This document shows positions 34,206 to 41,541 of a stretch of DNA of 64,000 nucleotides, piece by piece. The notes beneath the pieces are model-generated. The model saw nothing but the letters and a program-made list of their open reading frames with translations. It was not told the DNA's origin and did not search any database. Origin of the DNA: Oscillospiraceae bacterium (GTDB taxonomy: Bacteria > Bacillota > Clostridia > Oscillospirales > Oscillospiraceae); contig JAFTMI010000029.1 in the NCBI GenBank assembly GCA_017452505.1, forward strand, positions 1 to 64,000, in the 5' to 3' direction. Position 1 is the stretch's first letter, and each line of letters starts with the position of its first letter. The translations under genes and the position numbers were made by a program.

Positions 34206-34567
34206 ATAAAGGCATCCTCCAAATGATGGATTTCCGGTTTTTTCGTTTCTACCCCCTGAGGGGCGTATATCTCAATCACATCAAAACGGGTCAACAGCTC
34301 AGTAGGATTCTGCGATAAATATAATTCCGCTGTTGAGCGCAGTCGGTTTTGTTTATGATAATCCACAAAATCCTTTGCATCGGCAAAGCTATTGGTTTTC
34401 CGCAGCTTTACCTCTACAAATACAAGATTTTTCTTATCAGCAACGATCAAATCAATCTCGCCGAAGCGACACCGATAACCGGATGCCAAAATCTTATATT
34501 TCTTCTTCTGTAAATAGGCCGCTGCCAGAGATTCGCCCCAGGCGCCGACAATGTTATTTCGTCCCAT
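34202..34567 (-). CDS. YraN/UPF0102 family nuclease-like protein
   Basis: 121 residues with a restriction-endonuclease-like fold: GAWGESLAAAYL, RCRFGEIDLIV and FVEVKLRK supply the E-D-ExK pattern. Function not established. It overlaps rnhB by 14 bp and has no strong ribosome site of its own, so it depends on coupling. Confidence 0.9.
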   Translation of the reverse strand: MGRNNIVGAWGESLAAAYLQKKKYKILASGYRCRFGEIDLIVADKKNLVFVEVKLRKTNSFADAKDFVDYHKQNRLRSTAELYLSQNPTELLTRFDVIEIYAPQGVETKKPEIHHLEDAFI

Positions 34568-35162
34568 ATAGTTTTTTCAAGAAGGTCATTCTATGGATTG
34601 GACATGGGCCTTTTTCAGCCAACGCAGCATAGTGGGCTTTTGTGCCATAACCTTTATGTACCCCGAAGCCATAGCCGGGATATTCATTCTCGGCTTGGAG
34701 CATATAGTCATCTCTTGTTACCTTTGCCAGGATCGATGCCGCTGCAATACTGGCACTGCGGCCGTCACCACCCACAATTGTTTCTAAAGGAATACCAAAA
34801 TCCTTAGCTCGGTTGCCGTCAATCAGGGCAAAATCCGGCTTAACAGCCAGGTTTGCAATTGCACGCTCCATAGCAAGATATGTTGCCTGGAGAATGTTTA
34901 TCTCATCGATTTCCTTATGATCCGCGAAACCAATTCCGTATGCAATCGCCTTTTCGCAAATCACAGGAAACAGCTCCCGACGTTTCTTATCTGAGAGCTT
35001 TTTGCTGTCATTCAGACCGGGGATATCCACGTCCATAGGCAGAATCACTGCAGCGGCGCAAACAGGACCAGCCAAAGGGCCACGGCCAGCCTCATCCACA
35101 CCGCAAATCAGCTTATACCCCTCTGTTGCATACTTTTTTTCAAATTCAAACATATCTGTCAT
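34554..35162 (-). CDS. rnhB: Ribonuclease HII
   Basis: 202 residues. Removes ribonucleotides from DNA. Catalytic Asp and Glu in CGVDEAGRGPLAGPV (near 21), and later aspartates in LIDGNRAKD and AAASILAKVTRDDYM. GGAGG precedes the ATG at 35162, which overlaps the rbgA stop by 4 bp. Confidence 0.95.
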   Translation of the reverse strand: MTDMFEFEKKYATEGYKLICGVDEAGRGPLAGPVCAAAVILPMDVDIPGLNDSKKLSDKKRRELFPVICEKAIAYGIGFADHKEIDEINILQATYLAMERAIANLAVKPDFALIDGNRAKDFGIPLETIVGGDGRSASIAAASILAKVTRDDYMLQAENEYPGYGFGVHKGYGTKAHYAALAEKGPCPIHRMTFLKKLYGTK

Positions 35163-36028
35163 TGCATGTCCTCCGGGGTCTCTAAGGTGAAGTGTCCTAA
35201 CTTACCGGAGCGGTATTCGTCCAACAACACCTTTGCCATACGTTCGGTATGGATCTCACCTCTTGCAAGCAGATAACCACGCTTGCGGCCGGCTTCTTCC
35301 AGTAAAACATAACCAGGAGTCCCCTGCTCTGCTTCCACCTTATAGCGTTCCTTGAGGGTATGGGGATAGAAACGCAACAGCAGCTCCATCAGGCGGGCTG
35401 CCAGTTCTTCCACATCGATAACACCCTCTTTCACAGCACCGGTATAAGCCAGCATCATACCCACATTGGGATCTTCAAACTTAGGCCACAGAATACCGGG
35501 TGTATCCAAAAGCAGCAAACTGGTGTTCACAGTTACCCACTGTTTGCCACGGGTGACACCGGGACGATTCTCAGCTTTTGCACCCTTACGTCCGGATATT
35601 TGATTGATCAAGGTAGACTTACCCACATTGGGAATGCCAACGATCATCACTTTTAGTGGCTTGTTCATTCCCTTGGCGGCATTTCGGGCGATCTTCTCCT
35701 GCAAAACAGAGCGCACCGCAGGCTCGAAAGCAGTAATGCCCTTCTTAGACTTGCAATCAGTGGAAACGGCAGCCATTCCCTTACTCCGGAAGTACTGTAG
35801 CCATTTCTTAGTTGCTTCATAGTCCGCCAGATCCATTCTGTTCAGCACGATGATCCTGGGTTTATTGCCGCAAATAGCATCAATATCTGGGTTTCGGCTG
35901 GAAATGGGAATTCGGGCGTCCACGATCTCACAGACAGCATCCACAAGCTTCAGATCCGCTTCGATCTGCCGCCGCGTCTTGGTCATATGCCCGGGATACC
36001 ATTGAATATTCATTTTATCCTGTTCCAT
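35159..36028 (-). CDS. rbgA: Ribosome biogenesis GTPase RbgA (YlqF)
   Basis: 289 residues of a circularly permuted GTPase: G4 LNRMDLAD precedes G1 GIPNVGKSTLI and G3 DTPGILWPK. QWYPGHMTK at the N-terminus is diagnostic. Acts in late 50S assembly. The chosen ATG overlaps the sipS stop (TAATG) with GGAG ten bases upstream; a second ATG at 36013 is possible. Confidence 0.95.
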   Translation of the reverse strand: MEQDKMNIQWYPGHMTKTRRQIEADLKLVDAVCEIVDARIPISSRNPDIDAICGNKPRIIVLNRMDLADYEATKKWLQYFRSKGMAAVSTDCKSKKGITAFEPAVRSVLQEKIARNAAKGMNKPLKVMIVGIPNVGKSTLINQISGRKGAKAENRPGVTRGKQWVTVNTSLLLLDTPGILWPKFEDPNVGMMLAYTGAVKEGVIDVEELAARLMELLLRFYPHTLKERYKVEAEQGTPGYVLLEEAGRKRGYLLARGEIHTERMAKVLLDEYRSGKLGHFTLETPEDMQ

Positions 36029-36636
36029 TACCACAGTACTCCAATTCGCTTAAAATCACGCTTTTTGGTAACTTCATTGGGCCCTGGTAATGCGATCACC
36101 AAGGCCTTACCCAAAATCTCCCGCTTATCGATCATACCGATATCCGGGCTTCGGCTGTCCTTGGATAGATTTCTATTATCACCCAACACAAAAACACAAC
36201 CCGTGGGTACGATTTGAGGAAATTCAATACCCTCATATTCATTGGTGGGTGTGTTAACATAGGGTTCATCCAACTCAACACCGTCCACAGAAACAATGCC
36301 CTTATAGAAGTCAATATTAACTTCCTGGCCTTCCGTTGCAATCACACGCTTGATAATGGGTTCACCATCTTTATATGCTTTTTTGCTGACAACGACAATA
36401 TCACCGTATTTTGGCTCATTATAAAACACACTGCTTAGCAAAACAATGCAGTCACCATTTTGAAGGGTTTCTTTCATAGATGGACCGGACACAACAATTA
36501 CGCGGAAAACCAGCATAAACAGCAAAAGTACTGCCACAAGACCAAATACCAAGTCATGCAGATAAGATAAAACCGTTTTTTGCGCTTTACTTTTTTTACT
36601 TTCCTCTTTTTGGGGGGTCTGTTCTATATCTTCCAC
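36028..36636 (-). CDS. lepB: Type I signal peptidase
   Basis: 202 residues of the SipS type. One membrane helix (about 29-47), nucleophile Ser in SGPSMKETL, general-base Lys in IKRVIATEGQ, and the C-terminal GDNRNLSKDSR box. The start is the GTG at 36636, eight bases after GGAGG; the longer frame begins inside a probable -10 element (TATAAT, 36673-36678). Encoded between rplS and rbgA as in other Firmicutes. Confidence 0.92.
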   Translation of the reverse strand: MEDIEQTPQKEESKKSKAQKTVLSYLHDLVFGLVAVLLLFMLVFRVIVVSGPSMKETLQNGDCIVLLSSVFYNEPKYGDIVVVSKKAYKDGEPIIKRVIATEGQEVNIDFYKGIVSVDGVELDEPYVNTPTNEYEGIEFPQIVPTGCVFVLGDNRNLSKDSRSPDIGMIDKREILGKALVIALPGPNEVTKKRDFKRIGVLW

Positions 36637-36694
36637 AGCGGATACCTCCACCTCGTAAATTACATTGTTTACATTATACACGATTTTGGCAAAT

Positions 36695-36722
36695 AAAAAA
36701 AGAGGGTTTCCCCTCTTTTTTT
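36695..36722 (-). terminator. Terminator of rplS
   Basis: Stem 36701-36706 with 36711-36716 extended by A and T tracts on both sides, with a four-base loop. It begins 8 bp after the rplS stop; the T-run is on the minus strand. Confidence 0.85.
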
Positions 36723-36729
36723 ATTTAAT

Positions 36730-37071
36730 TTAGACCTTTTCCTTGATCTTAGCAGCCTTGCCAAAGCGGTCACGCAGGTAGTACAGCTTAGCGCGACGTA
36801 CTTTACCCTTACGGACAGTCTCAACAGCGGCAATACGGGGGGAGTGAACAGGGAAAACCTTCTCACAGCCAACACCGTAGCTGATGCGGCGAACAGTGAT
36901 GGTCTCACCGATGCCACCGTGCTTCCGGGCGATGATAGTGCCTTCGAACACCTGAATACGCTCACGGGAGCCTTCTTTGATCCGCACATGCACACGAACA
37001 GTGTCGCCAACCCGCATTTCGGGCAGCTCTTCCTTCATGTACTGGCTGGACAGAGCCTTAACCAAATCCAT
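36730..37071 (-). CDS. rplS: 50S ribosomal protein L19
   Basis: 113 residues, normal length. [28 protein letters not shown] and the end [17 protein letters not shown] (core [13 protein letters not shown]) are L19 signatures. The ATG at 37071 follows GGAGG; the upstream extension of the frame is the leader RNA. Confidence 0.97.
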   Translation of the reverse strand: MDLVKALSSQYMKEELPEMRVGDTVRVHVRIKEGSRERIQVFEGTIIARKHGGIGETITVRRISYGVGCEKVFPVHSPRIAAVETVRKGKVRRAKLYYLRDRFGKAAKIKEKV

Positions 37072-37165
37072 ATCTTCGTCCTCCTTAATATTAGGCGTTC
37101 GTACAGTGATTGACCCGGCGATATGGTTCCCGGCACCGCAGAGGACGCACCTTGCTTTTTCAGAC
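37072..37165 (-). ncRNA. Candidate L19 leader (autoregulatory 5' UTR)
   Basis: A leader of about 94 nt separates the promoter from rplS. It contains self-complementary GC-rich segments (for example GCGGTGCCGGG with downstream CCGGGTC-type partners and GGTGCGT against ACGAACGCC). L19 leaders are known in low-GC Gram-positives; I cannot confirm this one against the model by eye. Confidence 0.4.
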
Positions 37166-37171
37166 CGAGGT

Positions 37172-37200
37172 ATTTTATCACAGGAAAATGGAAAAATCAA
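37172..37200 (-). promoter_or_regulatory. Sigma-A promoter of rplS
   Basis: Minus strand: TTGATT (37195-37200), 17-bp spacer, TAAAAT (37172-37177), with a TG two bases before the -10 (TGTGATAAAAT). Confidence 0.65.
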
Positions 37201-37277
37201 GTACTTTTTTAGAAAAATCTTGGTTTTTTCCTGCATTACATAAAATTATCCGCTAAGCACAGATTTTAGAAAAGAAA

Positions 37278-37308
37278 AACACCGCGGTTTCTAAGAAACC
37301 ACGGTGTT
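37278..37308 (-). terminator. Terminator of tRNA-Pro(GGG)
   Basis: A 14-bp stem with one C-A mismatch (37278-37291 with 37295-37308) and a three-base loop, followed on the minus strand by TTTTTC. It directly abuts the encoded CCA. Confidence 0.8.
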
Positions 37309-37309
37309 T

Positions 37310-37386
37310 TGGTCCGAGTTACTGGATTCGAACCAGCGGCCTCTTGAACCCCATTCAAGCGCGATACCAAACTTCGCCAAACCCGG
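37310..37386 (-). tRNA. tRNA-Pro, anticodon GGG
   Basis: 77 nt including encoded CCA. Acceptor CCGGGTT pairs with AACTCGG (one G-T wobble). Anticodon stem CTTGA/TCAAG encloses loop ATGGGGT, so anticodon GGG reads CCC and CCU. T-arm CTGGTTCGAATCCAG. Twenty-four bases of the D-side are identical to the tRNA-Pro(CGG) at 41154-41230 on the other strand. Confidence 0.95.
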
Positions 37387-37416
37387 ATTTTGCTTGCATC
37401 TTTCGATAGCCACAGT

Positions 37417-37445
37417 ATAATAACACACCTGTTTCGAAAATGCAA
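37417..37445 (-). promoter_or_regulatory. Promoter of tRNA-Pro(GGG)
   Basis: Minus strand: TTGCAT (37440-37445), 17-bp spacer, TATTAT (37417-37422). Predicted start near 37410, 24 nt before the mature 5' end. Confidence 0.65.
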
Positions 37446-37471
37446 GCCTTTTTTTCAAATTTATTAAAAAA

Positions 37472-37696
37472 TTATTCGCCGATCTCAGTGCGGACAACCT
37501 TGCCCAGATTCCACAGTCTTACAACCTGCTCCTCAGCCTCAGCCTTCTGCGCGTCGTTCTCGTATTCCACATAGACGGTATGGGCACTGCAGTCAGCGCA
37601 TTCCACCTGCACATTCCAACCGCCCTCGTGCATTACGATACCGGCGCCATGGCAAATGGGACATTCTTCCAAAATATACTTAGGATTGACTTCCAT
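37472..37696 (-). CDS. Lar-like small zinc-ribbon protein
   Basis: 74 residues. CPICHGAG and CADCSAHT form a zinc ribbon, followed by AEEQVVRLWNLGK, the layout of Lar-type domains (restriction alleviation family), often found in phage. Here it sits 11 bp downstream of the DUF2344 gene in a cellular operon, so a phage role is unlikely. Function unknown. Confidence 0.75.
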   Translation of the reverse strand: MEVNPKYILEECPICHGAGIVMHEGGWNVQVECADCSAHTVYVEYENDAQKAEAEEQVVRLWNLGKVVRTEIGE

Positions 37697-37707
37697 ATAA
37701 ATTCTCC

Positions 37708-38367
37708 TTATCGAAACACTTCTTGATTCAAATCATAAATTTCCAACCGTTTACACTTTGCAAAATCCGGTTTCATCTCAGGTAAATGCAGGCCAATTGC
37801 AGCAATCAACTGCATTGGGTTTAAGCTGGGATTCTGACAGCAAATTCTGGCGTTCAAAACCAGTTCCCTCTCCCCTGCCTTGACAATTTCCAGCTTTTTA
37901 ATTAAAGGAATAATATTCTGGTCTTGAATCCCGTTCTTTCCCTTTTTGGGTACAATCAAACTTTCTGTAGAAAAAAGCTTTAATAGTTTTTCCTGCGCAT
38001 CTGCAGAGAATCCATAATCATATTCAAGTGTTACGGTGCAGTCCAGGAATGCAAGCTCCTTTAATTTTCTGCCGGTTTCATACACCTCACGAACCCTTAC
38101 GCCGGGCACAAGAGCAGCATTCAACCGCTGGCAGATTTCCTCACAAGGAACTGTTGTGCCGTCCAGTGTGAAGTCCAGCAACTCACAGACACTTTCCACC
38201 CCAACCGACAGCGGGAGTGCAATAGAAACAGATGGGCGTGGGTTAAAACCTTGGGTATGGGTCAAGGGCAATCCGGCTCTCTTGAATGCGCGCTGAAACA
38301 GGCGCATTAAATCCAAGTGAGATATCCAAACTGCATTCCCTGTCTTTTCAAACAACAGTCTAAGCAT
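37708..38367 (-). CDS. DUF2344 / TIGR03936 radical-SAM-associated protein
   Basis: 219 residues. The N-terminal GNAVWISHLDLMRLFQRAF (core WISHLDLMRLFQRA) with TQGFNPRPSVS is diagnostic. This family is almost always encoded next to TIGR03960 radical SAM proteins, sometimes fused to them; here the two genes overlap by 8 bp. Function unknown, with an association to RNase G-type operons in other Firmicutes. Confidence 0.93.
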   Translation of the reverse strand: MLRLLFEKTGNAVWISHLDLMRLFQRAFKRAGLPLTHTQGFNPRPSVSIALPLSVGVESVCELLDFTLDGTTVPCEEICQRLNAALVPGVRVREVYETGRKLKELAFLDCTVTLEYDYGFSADAQEKLLKLFSTESLIVPKKGKNGIQDQNIIPLIKKLEIVKAGERELVLNARICCQNPSLNPMQLIAAIGLHLPEMKPDFAKCKRLEIYDLNQEVFR

Positions 38368-40195
38368 CGCACTTCACCTCCTGCAAAAGCGCTGCTGCGC
38401 CACAGCCGGCACAGCCGTGGCGGCAATCAGGGGTTACAGTTTCAGCATAGGCCTGTTTCCGCTCCTTGAGCAGGAATTTCTTGGTCACACCAACATCAAT
38501 AGTATCCCAGGGCAAGATCTCATCTTCCCCAAACCCGCGGACTGTATAGTAATCAGGATCAACGCCGCATACTTCAAAGGCATCAAGCCAGGCTTGATAA
38601 TTGAAATACTCGTCCCAGCCATCCAGCTTAGCGCCATTTTTCATAGCTTCCACCAGAACGGACGCCAAACGTCGATCGCCACGAGCGGTTACAGCTTCCA
38701 ATCTGCTAATATCCGGAGTGTGGTAATTGTACTCAATGGACTTGGAATAAAAATGATCTTTCAGCAGTCGGCAACGCCGCAGGTATTCCTGGGGATCTAT
38801 CTGCTTTTCCCACTGGAAAGGCGTATGGGGCTTTGGCACAAAATAGGCTGTTGCCACATGGACACGCAGGCCGCGCTTTTTGTTGGATGCATGCTCTTTC
38901 CAGGTTTGAATAACCTTATAAACCAAATCCGCTATACCCAGCACATCTTCGTCAGTTTCGGTGGGTAAACCTAACATAAAATAGAGTTTCACATTGTTCC
39001 AGCCACCGGAAAAGGCATTGGCACAGGTAGTGAGAATTTCTTCCTCGGTGAGGTTCTTGTTGATCACATCCCGCAGGCGCTGTGTGCCCGCCTCCGGAGC
39101 GAATGTCAGACCGCTCTTGCGGAGAGTTTGCAACTTCTGCATCAGCTCCTGTGAGAAATTATCTGCCCGCAGTGAGGGCACGGAAAGGTTAATACGGTGA
39201 CTTTCACAATAAGGAATCATCTCATCGGTAAGCTGCTTTAACTCCCTGTAATCCGAGGTAGATAGGCTGGAAAGGGTAATCTCATTATGCCCGGAATCCA
39301 CCAAGGTTTCCACCGCCTGTCGATAAAGAACCTCAGGGCTTTTCTTTCGTACGGGACGGCAGGAAAAGCCCGCCTGGCAGAAACGACAGCCTCGGATACA
39401 CCCACGGAACACCTCAAGATTTGCACGATCATGGACGATCTCTGTAGAAGGCACAATCATCTTTGTAGGGAAATAGGCATCATCTAAATTCTCCACAATC
39501 CGTTTGGTGACAGTTTTAGGTGCGCCCGCAATGGGTGTAATTGCTTTCAGTGTACCGTCGGCATTATAGCTGTGCTCATAGAAGGAAGGCACATACACAC
39601 CAGGAATCTTTGCAACTTCCGCAAGAAACTGTTCTTTGCTCCAATTCTCAGCCTTTGCCCGGTCATAGAGCGCAACGATCTCCACAGTACTTTCCTCACC
39701 CTCACCAAGGGAGAAAAAGTCCACAAAGTCAGCCAAGGGCTCCGGATTGAAAGTACAAACACCACCGGCAAAGACAATATTCTTTAACCCCTGCCGTTCC
39801 TTTGTATATAAGGACACACCGGCCAGATCCAGCATGTTCAGAATATTGGTGTAGCACATTTCATAGCCAATGGTAATGGCGATCATATCGAAATCTTTAA
39901 CAGGATCCTGGCTCTCCAAAGCCCAAAGGGGCAGTTTATTGGCGCGCATAGCATCCTCCATATCCCCCCAGGGAGCAAAGACCCGTTCACACCAAACGCC
40001 ATCCATTTCATTCATGACACCGTAGAGAATACGCATACCCACATTGGACATACCGATCTCATAGGTATCCGGAAAGCAAAATGCCACTCGCACACGGACA
40101 TCTTCTAAGTTTTTTATTATTTCATTGTATTCTCCGCCTGTGTAGCGGGCAGGTTTCTGCACCGTGGGAAGAATGCGCTGTAATTTCTCAGTCAT
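38360..40195 (-). CDS. TIGR03960 family radical SAM protein
   Basis: 611 residues. The N-terminal part resembles a B12-binding domain, and the radical SAM cluster motif CIRGCRFC lies near residue 270 (three cysteines in CxxxCxxC). Downstream SAM-binding features include LSSLSTSDY, FAPEAGTQRLRDVINK and LYFMLGLPTETDED. The C-terminus carries extra cysteines (CRHGCAGCG) that could hold a second cluster. Substrate unknown. Confidence 0.92.
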   Translation of the reverse strand: MTEKLQRILPTVQKPARYTGGEYNEIIKNLEDVRVRVAFCFPDTYEIGMSNVGMRILYGVMNEMDGVWCERVFAPWGDMEDAMRANKLPLWALESQDPVKDFDMIAITIGYEMCYTNILNMLDLAGVSLYTKERQGLKNIVFAGGVCTFNPEPLADFVDFFSLGEGEESTVEIVALYDRAKAENWSKEQFLAEVAKIPGVYVPSFYEHSYNADGTLKAITPIAGAPKTVTKRIVENLDDAYFPTKMIVPSTEIVHDRANLEVFRGCIRGCRFCQAGFSCRPVRKKSPEVLYRQAVETLVDSGHNEITLSSLSTSDYRELKQLTDEMIPYCESHRINLSVPSLRADNFSQELMQKLQTLRKSGLTFAPEAGTQRLRDVINKNLTEEEILTTCANAFSGGWNNVKLYFMLGLPTETDEDVLGIADLVYKVIQTWKEHASNKKRGLRVHVATAYFVPKPHTPFQWEKQIDPQEYLRRCRLLKDHFYSKSIEYNYHTPDISRLEAVTARGDRRLASVLVEAMKNGAKLDGWDEYFNYQAWLDAFEVCGVDPDYYTVRGFGEDEILPWDTIDVGVTKKFLLKERKQAYAETVTPDCRHGCAGCGAAALLQEVKCDA

Positions 40196-40222
40196 GGTGT
40201 TACCTCTTTTGTATATGTACCC

Positions 40223-40771
40223 TTATTGTACCCTGCAAGTGCCCTGTTTGCAAGGGGTATTTCTGTTTTTTAGCCAAAGAATACCAACGATCCCAAGCGG
40301 TAAAATGCCAAAACGCAAGACAAGCGATACATATACTGCGCCAATACTCAGCAGAATTAGAAATATCCTTTGCAGAAAAAATGCTTTTTCGCCCACAAAA
40401 ATTTTAAGTGCATTACCGCCATCCAGATGCGACAACGGCAGCAGATTATACACAGACAGCAACCAGCTGCATAAAGCGGTTCTCGGAATCCATCGGGCAA
40501 AAAGCACAAGAAAAAATCCGCCAATCGGTCCGCTCAGTACAACAAATAGCCTTTTCTTGTTGGACATAGGGCTGCATTTCATTTTTGCGCCGCCAAGACC
40601 GACCGTGATACAGTAGACATTCCCGTCGCACAACCTTACCGCAAGCCAGTGACATACCTCGTGAAACCCGGCTGCAAACAGCCAAGCAAACAGCCATTTA
40701 AGTGGTACGAAAAATAACAACAACACAATATAAATGTATGTGTTGGGTCTTATTTCAAATTTAACTGGCAT
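40223..40771 (-). CDS. Site-2 protease family M50 membrane metallopeptidase
   Basis: 182 residues with four to six membrane segments. Zinc motif H37-E-V-C-H41 lies in the second helix and the third ligand aspartate in LSHLDGGNAL. It resembles the catalytic core of SpoIVFB without CBS or PDZ domains. The ATG at 40771 overlaps the preceding gene by 11 bp. Substrate unknown; a sporulation role is possible. Confidence 0.85.
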   Translation of the reverse strand: MPVKFEIRPNTYIYIVLLLFFVPLKWLFAWLFAAGFHEVCHWLAVRLCDGNVYCITVGLGGAKMKCSPMSNKKRLFVVLSGPIGGFFLVLFARWIPRTALCSWLLSVYNLLPLSHLDGGNALKIFVGEKAFFLQRIFLILLSIGAVYVSLVLRFGILPLGIVGILWLKNRNTPCKQGTCRVQ

Positions 40772-41042
40772 TGACAATGATTTCCTTACAGAAGGTCAGA
40801 AAAGCCTGGCGCACTGACTCACCTGCGCCCACATCCTCCACCATCCCGGAAAAAGCTGCAGTCGTGACTGCCGGGTCACCAGGTATTAAAAAACGAAGTA
40901 AACCGCTGCGGAAGATGCCATAGCAGACAATAATTACTGAAACAGCTAAAAGTAATGCTCTAACAGGAACTTTTCTTCTAACTTTGATATAAGCTGGGTA
41001 GCGTTTTTTCATTTCCGGGTTATAATCTACACAGTAGCTCAT
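40761..41042 (-). CDS. Small single-pass membrane protein, function unknown
   Basis: 93 residues. A basic N-terminus (KKRYPAYIKVRRKVPVR) leads into one membrane helix (about 32-52), then a short extracytoplasmic tail with GDPAVTTAAFSGMVEDVGAG. The ATG at 41042 follows GGAGG; the longer frame upstream runs through the antisense of tRNA-Pro and is spurious. It is coupled to the M50 gene and could be its partner or substrate, in analogy to SpoIVFA. Confidence 0.7.
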   Translation of the reverse strand: MSYCVDYNPEMKKRYPAYIKVRRKVPVRALLLAVSVIIVCYGIFRSGLLRFLIPGDPAVTTAAFSGMVEDVGAGESVRQAFLTFCKEIIVNAS

Positions 41043-41112
41043 AGTATTCCTCCAGGCACAGTATACAAGTTTACAGCTATACAGTAGATTATATGAAATG
41101 ATATTCCGATAC

Positions 41113-41141
41113 TTGACAACTGGTGAGAATTTCACTATAAT
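41113..41141 (+). promoter_or_regulatory. Promoter of tRNA-Pro(CGG)
   Basis: Perfect TTGACA (41113-41118), 17-bp spacer and perfect TATAAT (41136-41141), ending 12 bp before the mature tRNA 5' end. Confidence 0.85.
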
Positions 41142-41153
41142 ATTTTCCGTTAT

Positions 41154-41230
41154 CGGGGTATGGCGAAGTTTGGTATCGCGCTTGGTTCGGGTCCAAGAGG
41201 CCTCGGGTTCGAATCCCGATACTCCGACCA
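41154..41230 (+). tRNA. tRNA-Pro, anticodon CGG
   Basis: 77 nt with encoded CCA. Acceptor CGGGGTA pairs with TACTCCG. Anticodon stem CTTGG/CCAAG encloses TTCGGGT, so anticodon CGG reads CCG. T-arm TCGGGTTCGAATCCCGA. Shares a 24-base identical block with tRNA-Pro(GGG). Confidence 0.95.
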
Positions 41231-41234
41231 AATT

Positions 41235-41262
41235 AGGAAGACTGCTTTTTGGCAGTCTTCCT
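41235..41262 (+). terminator. Terminator of tRNA-Pro(CGG)
   Basis: An 11-bp perfect stem (41235-41245 with 41252-41262) with a six-base loop, followed by CTTTTT. Confidence 0.85.
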
Positions 41263-41281
41263 CTTTTTATTAGACTTTATA

Positions 41282-41400
41282 GAACCCGAGGCCTCTTGGG
41301 TGCCATCCCCGAGCGGTTTCCGTGCAACGGAGAGCGAGTGAGGGCATAAGCCTCAAGCAGGGCTTGCCCTGCTTCGGGTTCAAATCCCGACACTCCGACC
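41282..41400 (+). other. tRNA-Pro-derived relic element
   Basis: 41282-41299 is an exact 18-bp inverted copy of 41193-41210 (anticodon-stem to T-arm of tRNA-Pro). 41374-41400 is a direct near-copy of the tRNA 3' end 41204-41230, including T-arm, acceptor strand and CCA, with few mismatches. Between them lie small hairpins (CCGT/ACGG; AGCAGGGC/GCCCTGCT). No continuous cloverleaf or anticodon arm can be drawn, so it is not a working tRNA. A second terminator of the same style follows. Confidence 0.6.
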
Positions 41401-41404
41401 AATT

Positions 41405-41434
41405 AAGGAAGACCACCGTCGGGTGGTCTTCCTT
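41405..41434 (+). terminator. Terminator after the tRNA-derived relic
   Basis: A 13-bp stem (41405-41417 with 41422-41434) with a GTCG loop and T-run. Its flanks resemble those of the first tRNA terminator. Confidence 0.8.
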
Positions 41435-41481
41435 TTTTACGGATAGTTATCAAAATAATGTGATAATTTGTTAACAAAATA

Positions 41482-41510
41482 TTGACTAATTCACTTTTAT
41501 AAAGTAAACT
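41482..41510 (+). promoter_or_regulatory. Sigma-A promoter of putP
   Basis: TTGACT (41482-41487), 17-bp spacer, TAAACT (41505-41510), in an AT-rich stretch about 25 nt before the putP ribosome site. Confidence 0.6.
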
Positions 41511-41541
41511 AAACACATCTTTTTATTTTTGGAGGAAAGAT

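Noticed and set aside
41098..41349. Frame running through tRNA-Pro and its terminator
   Set aside because: It consists of tRNA and hairpin sequence; no coding signature.
41299..41400. A second functional tRNA after tRNA-Pro
   Set aside because: T-arm and acceptor 3' strand are present but no matching acceptor 5' strand, D-arm or seven-base anticodon loop can be built.
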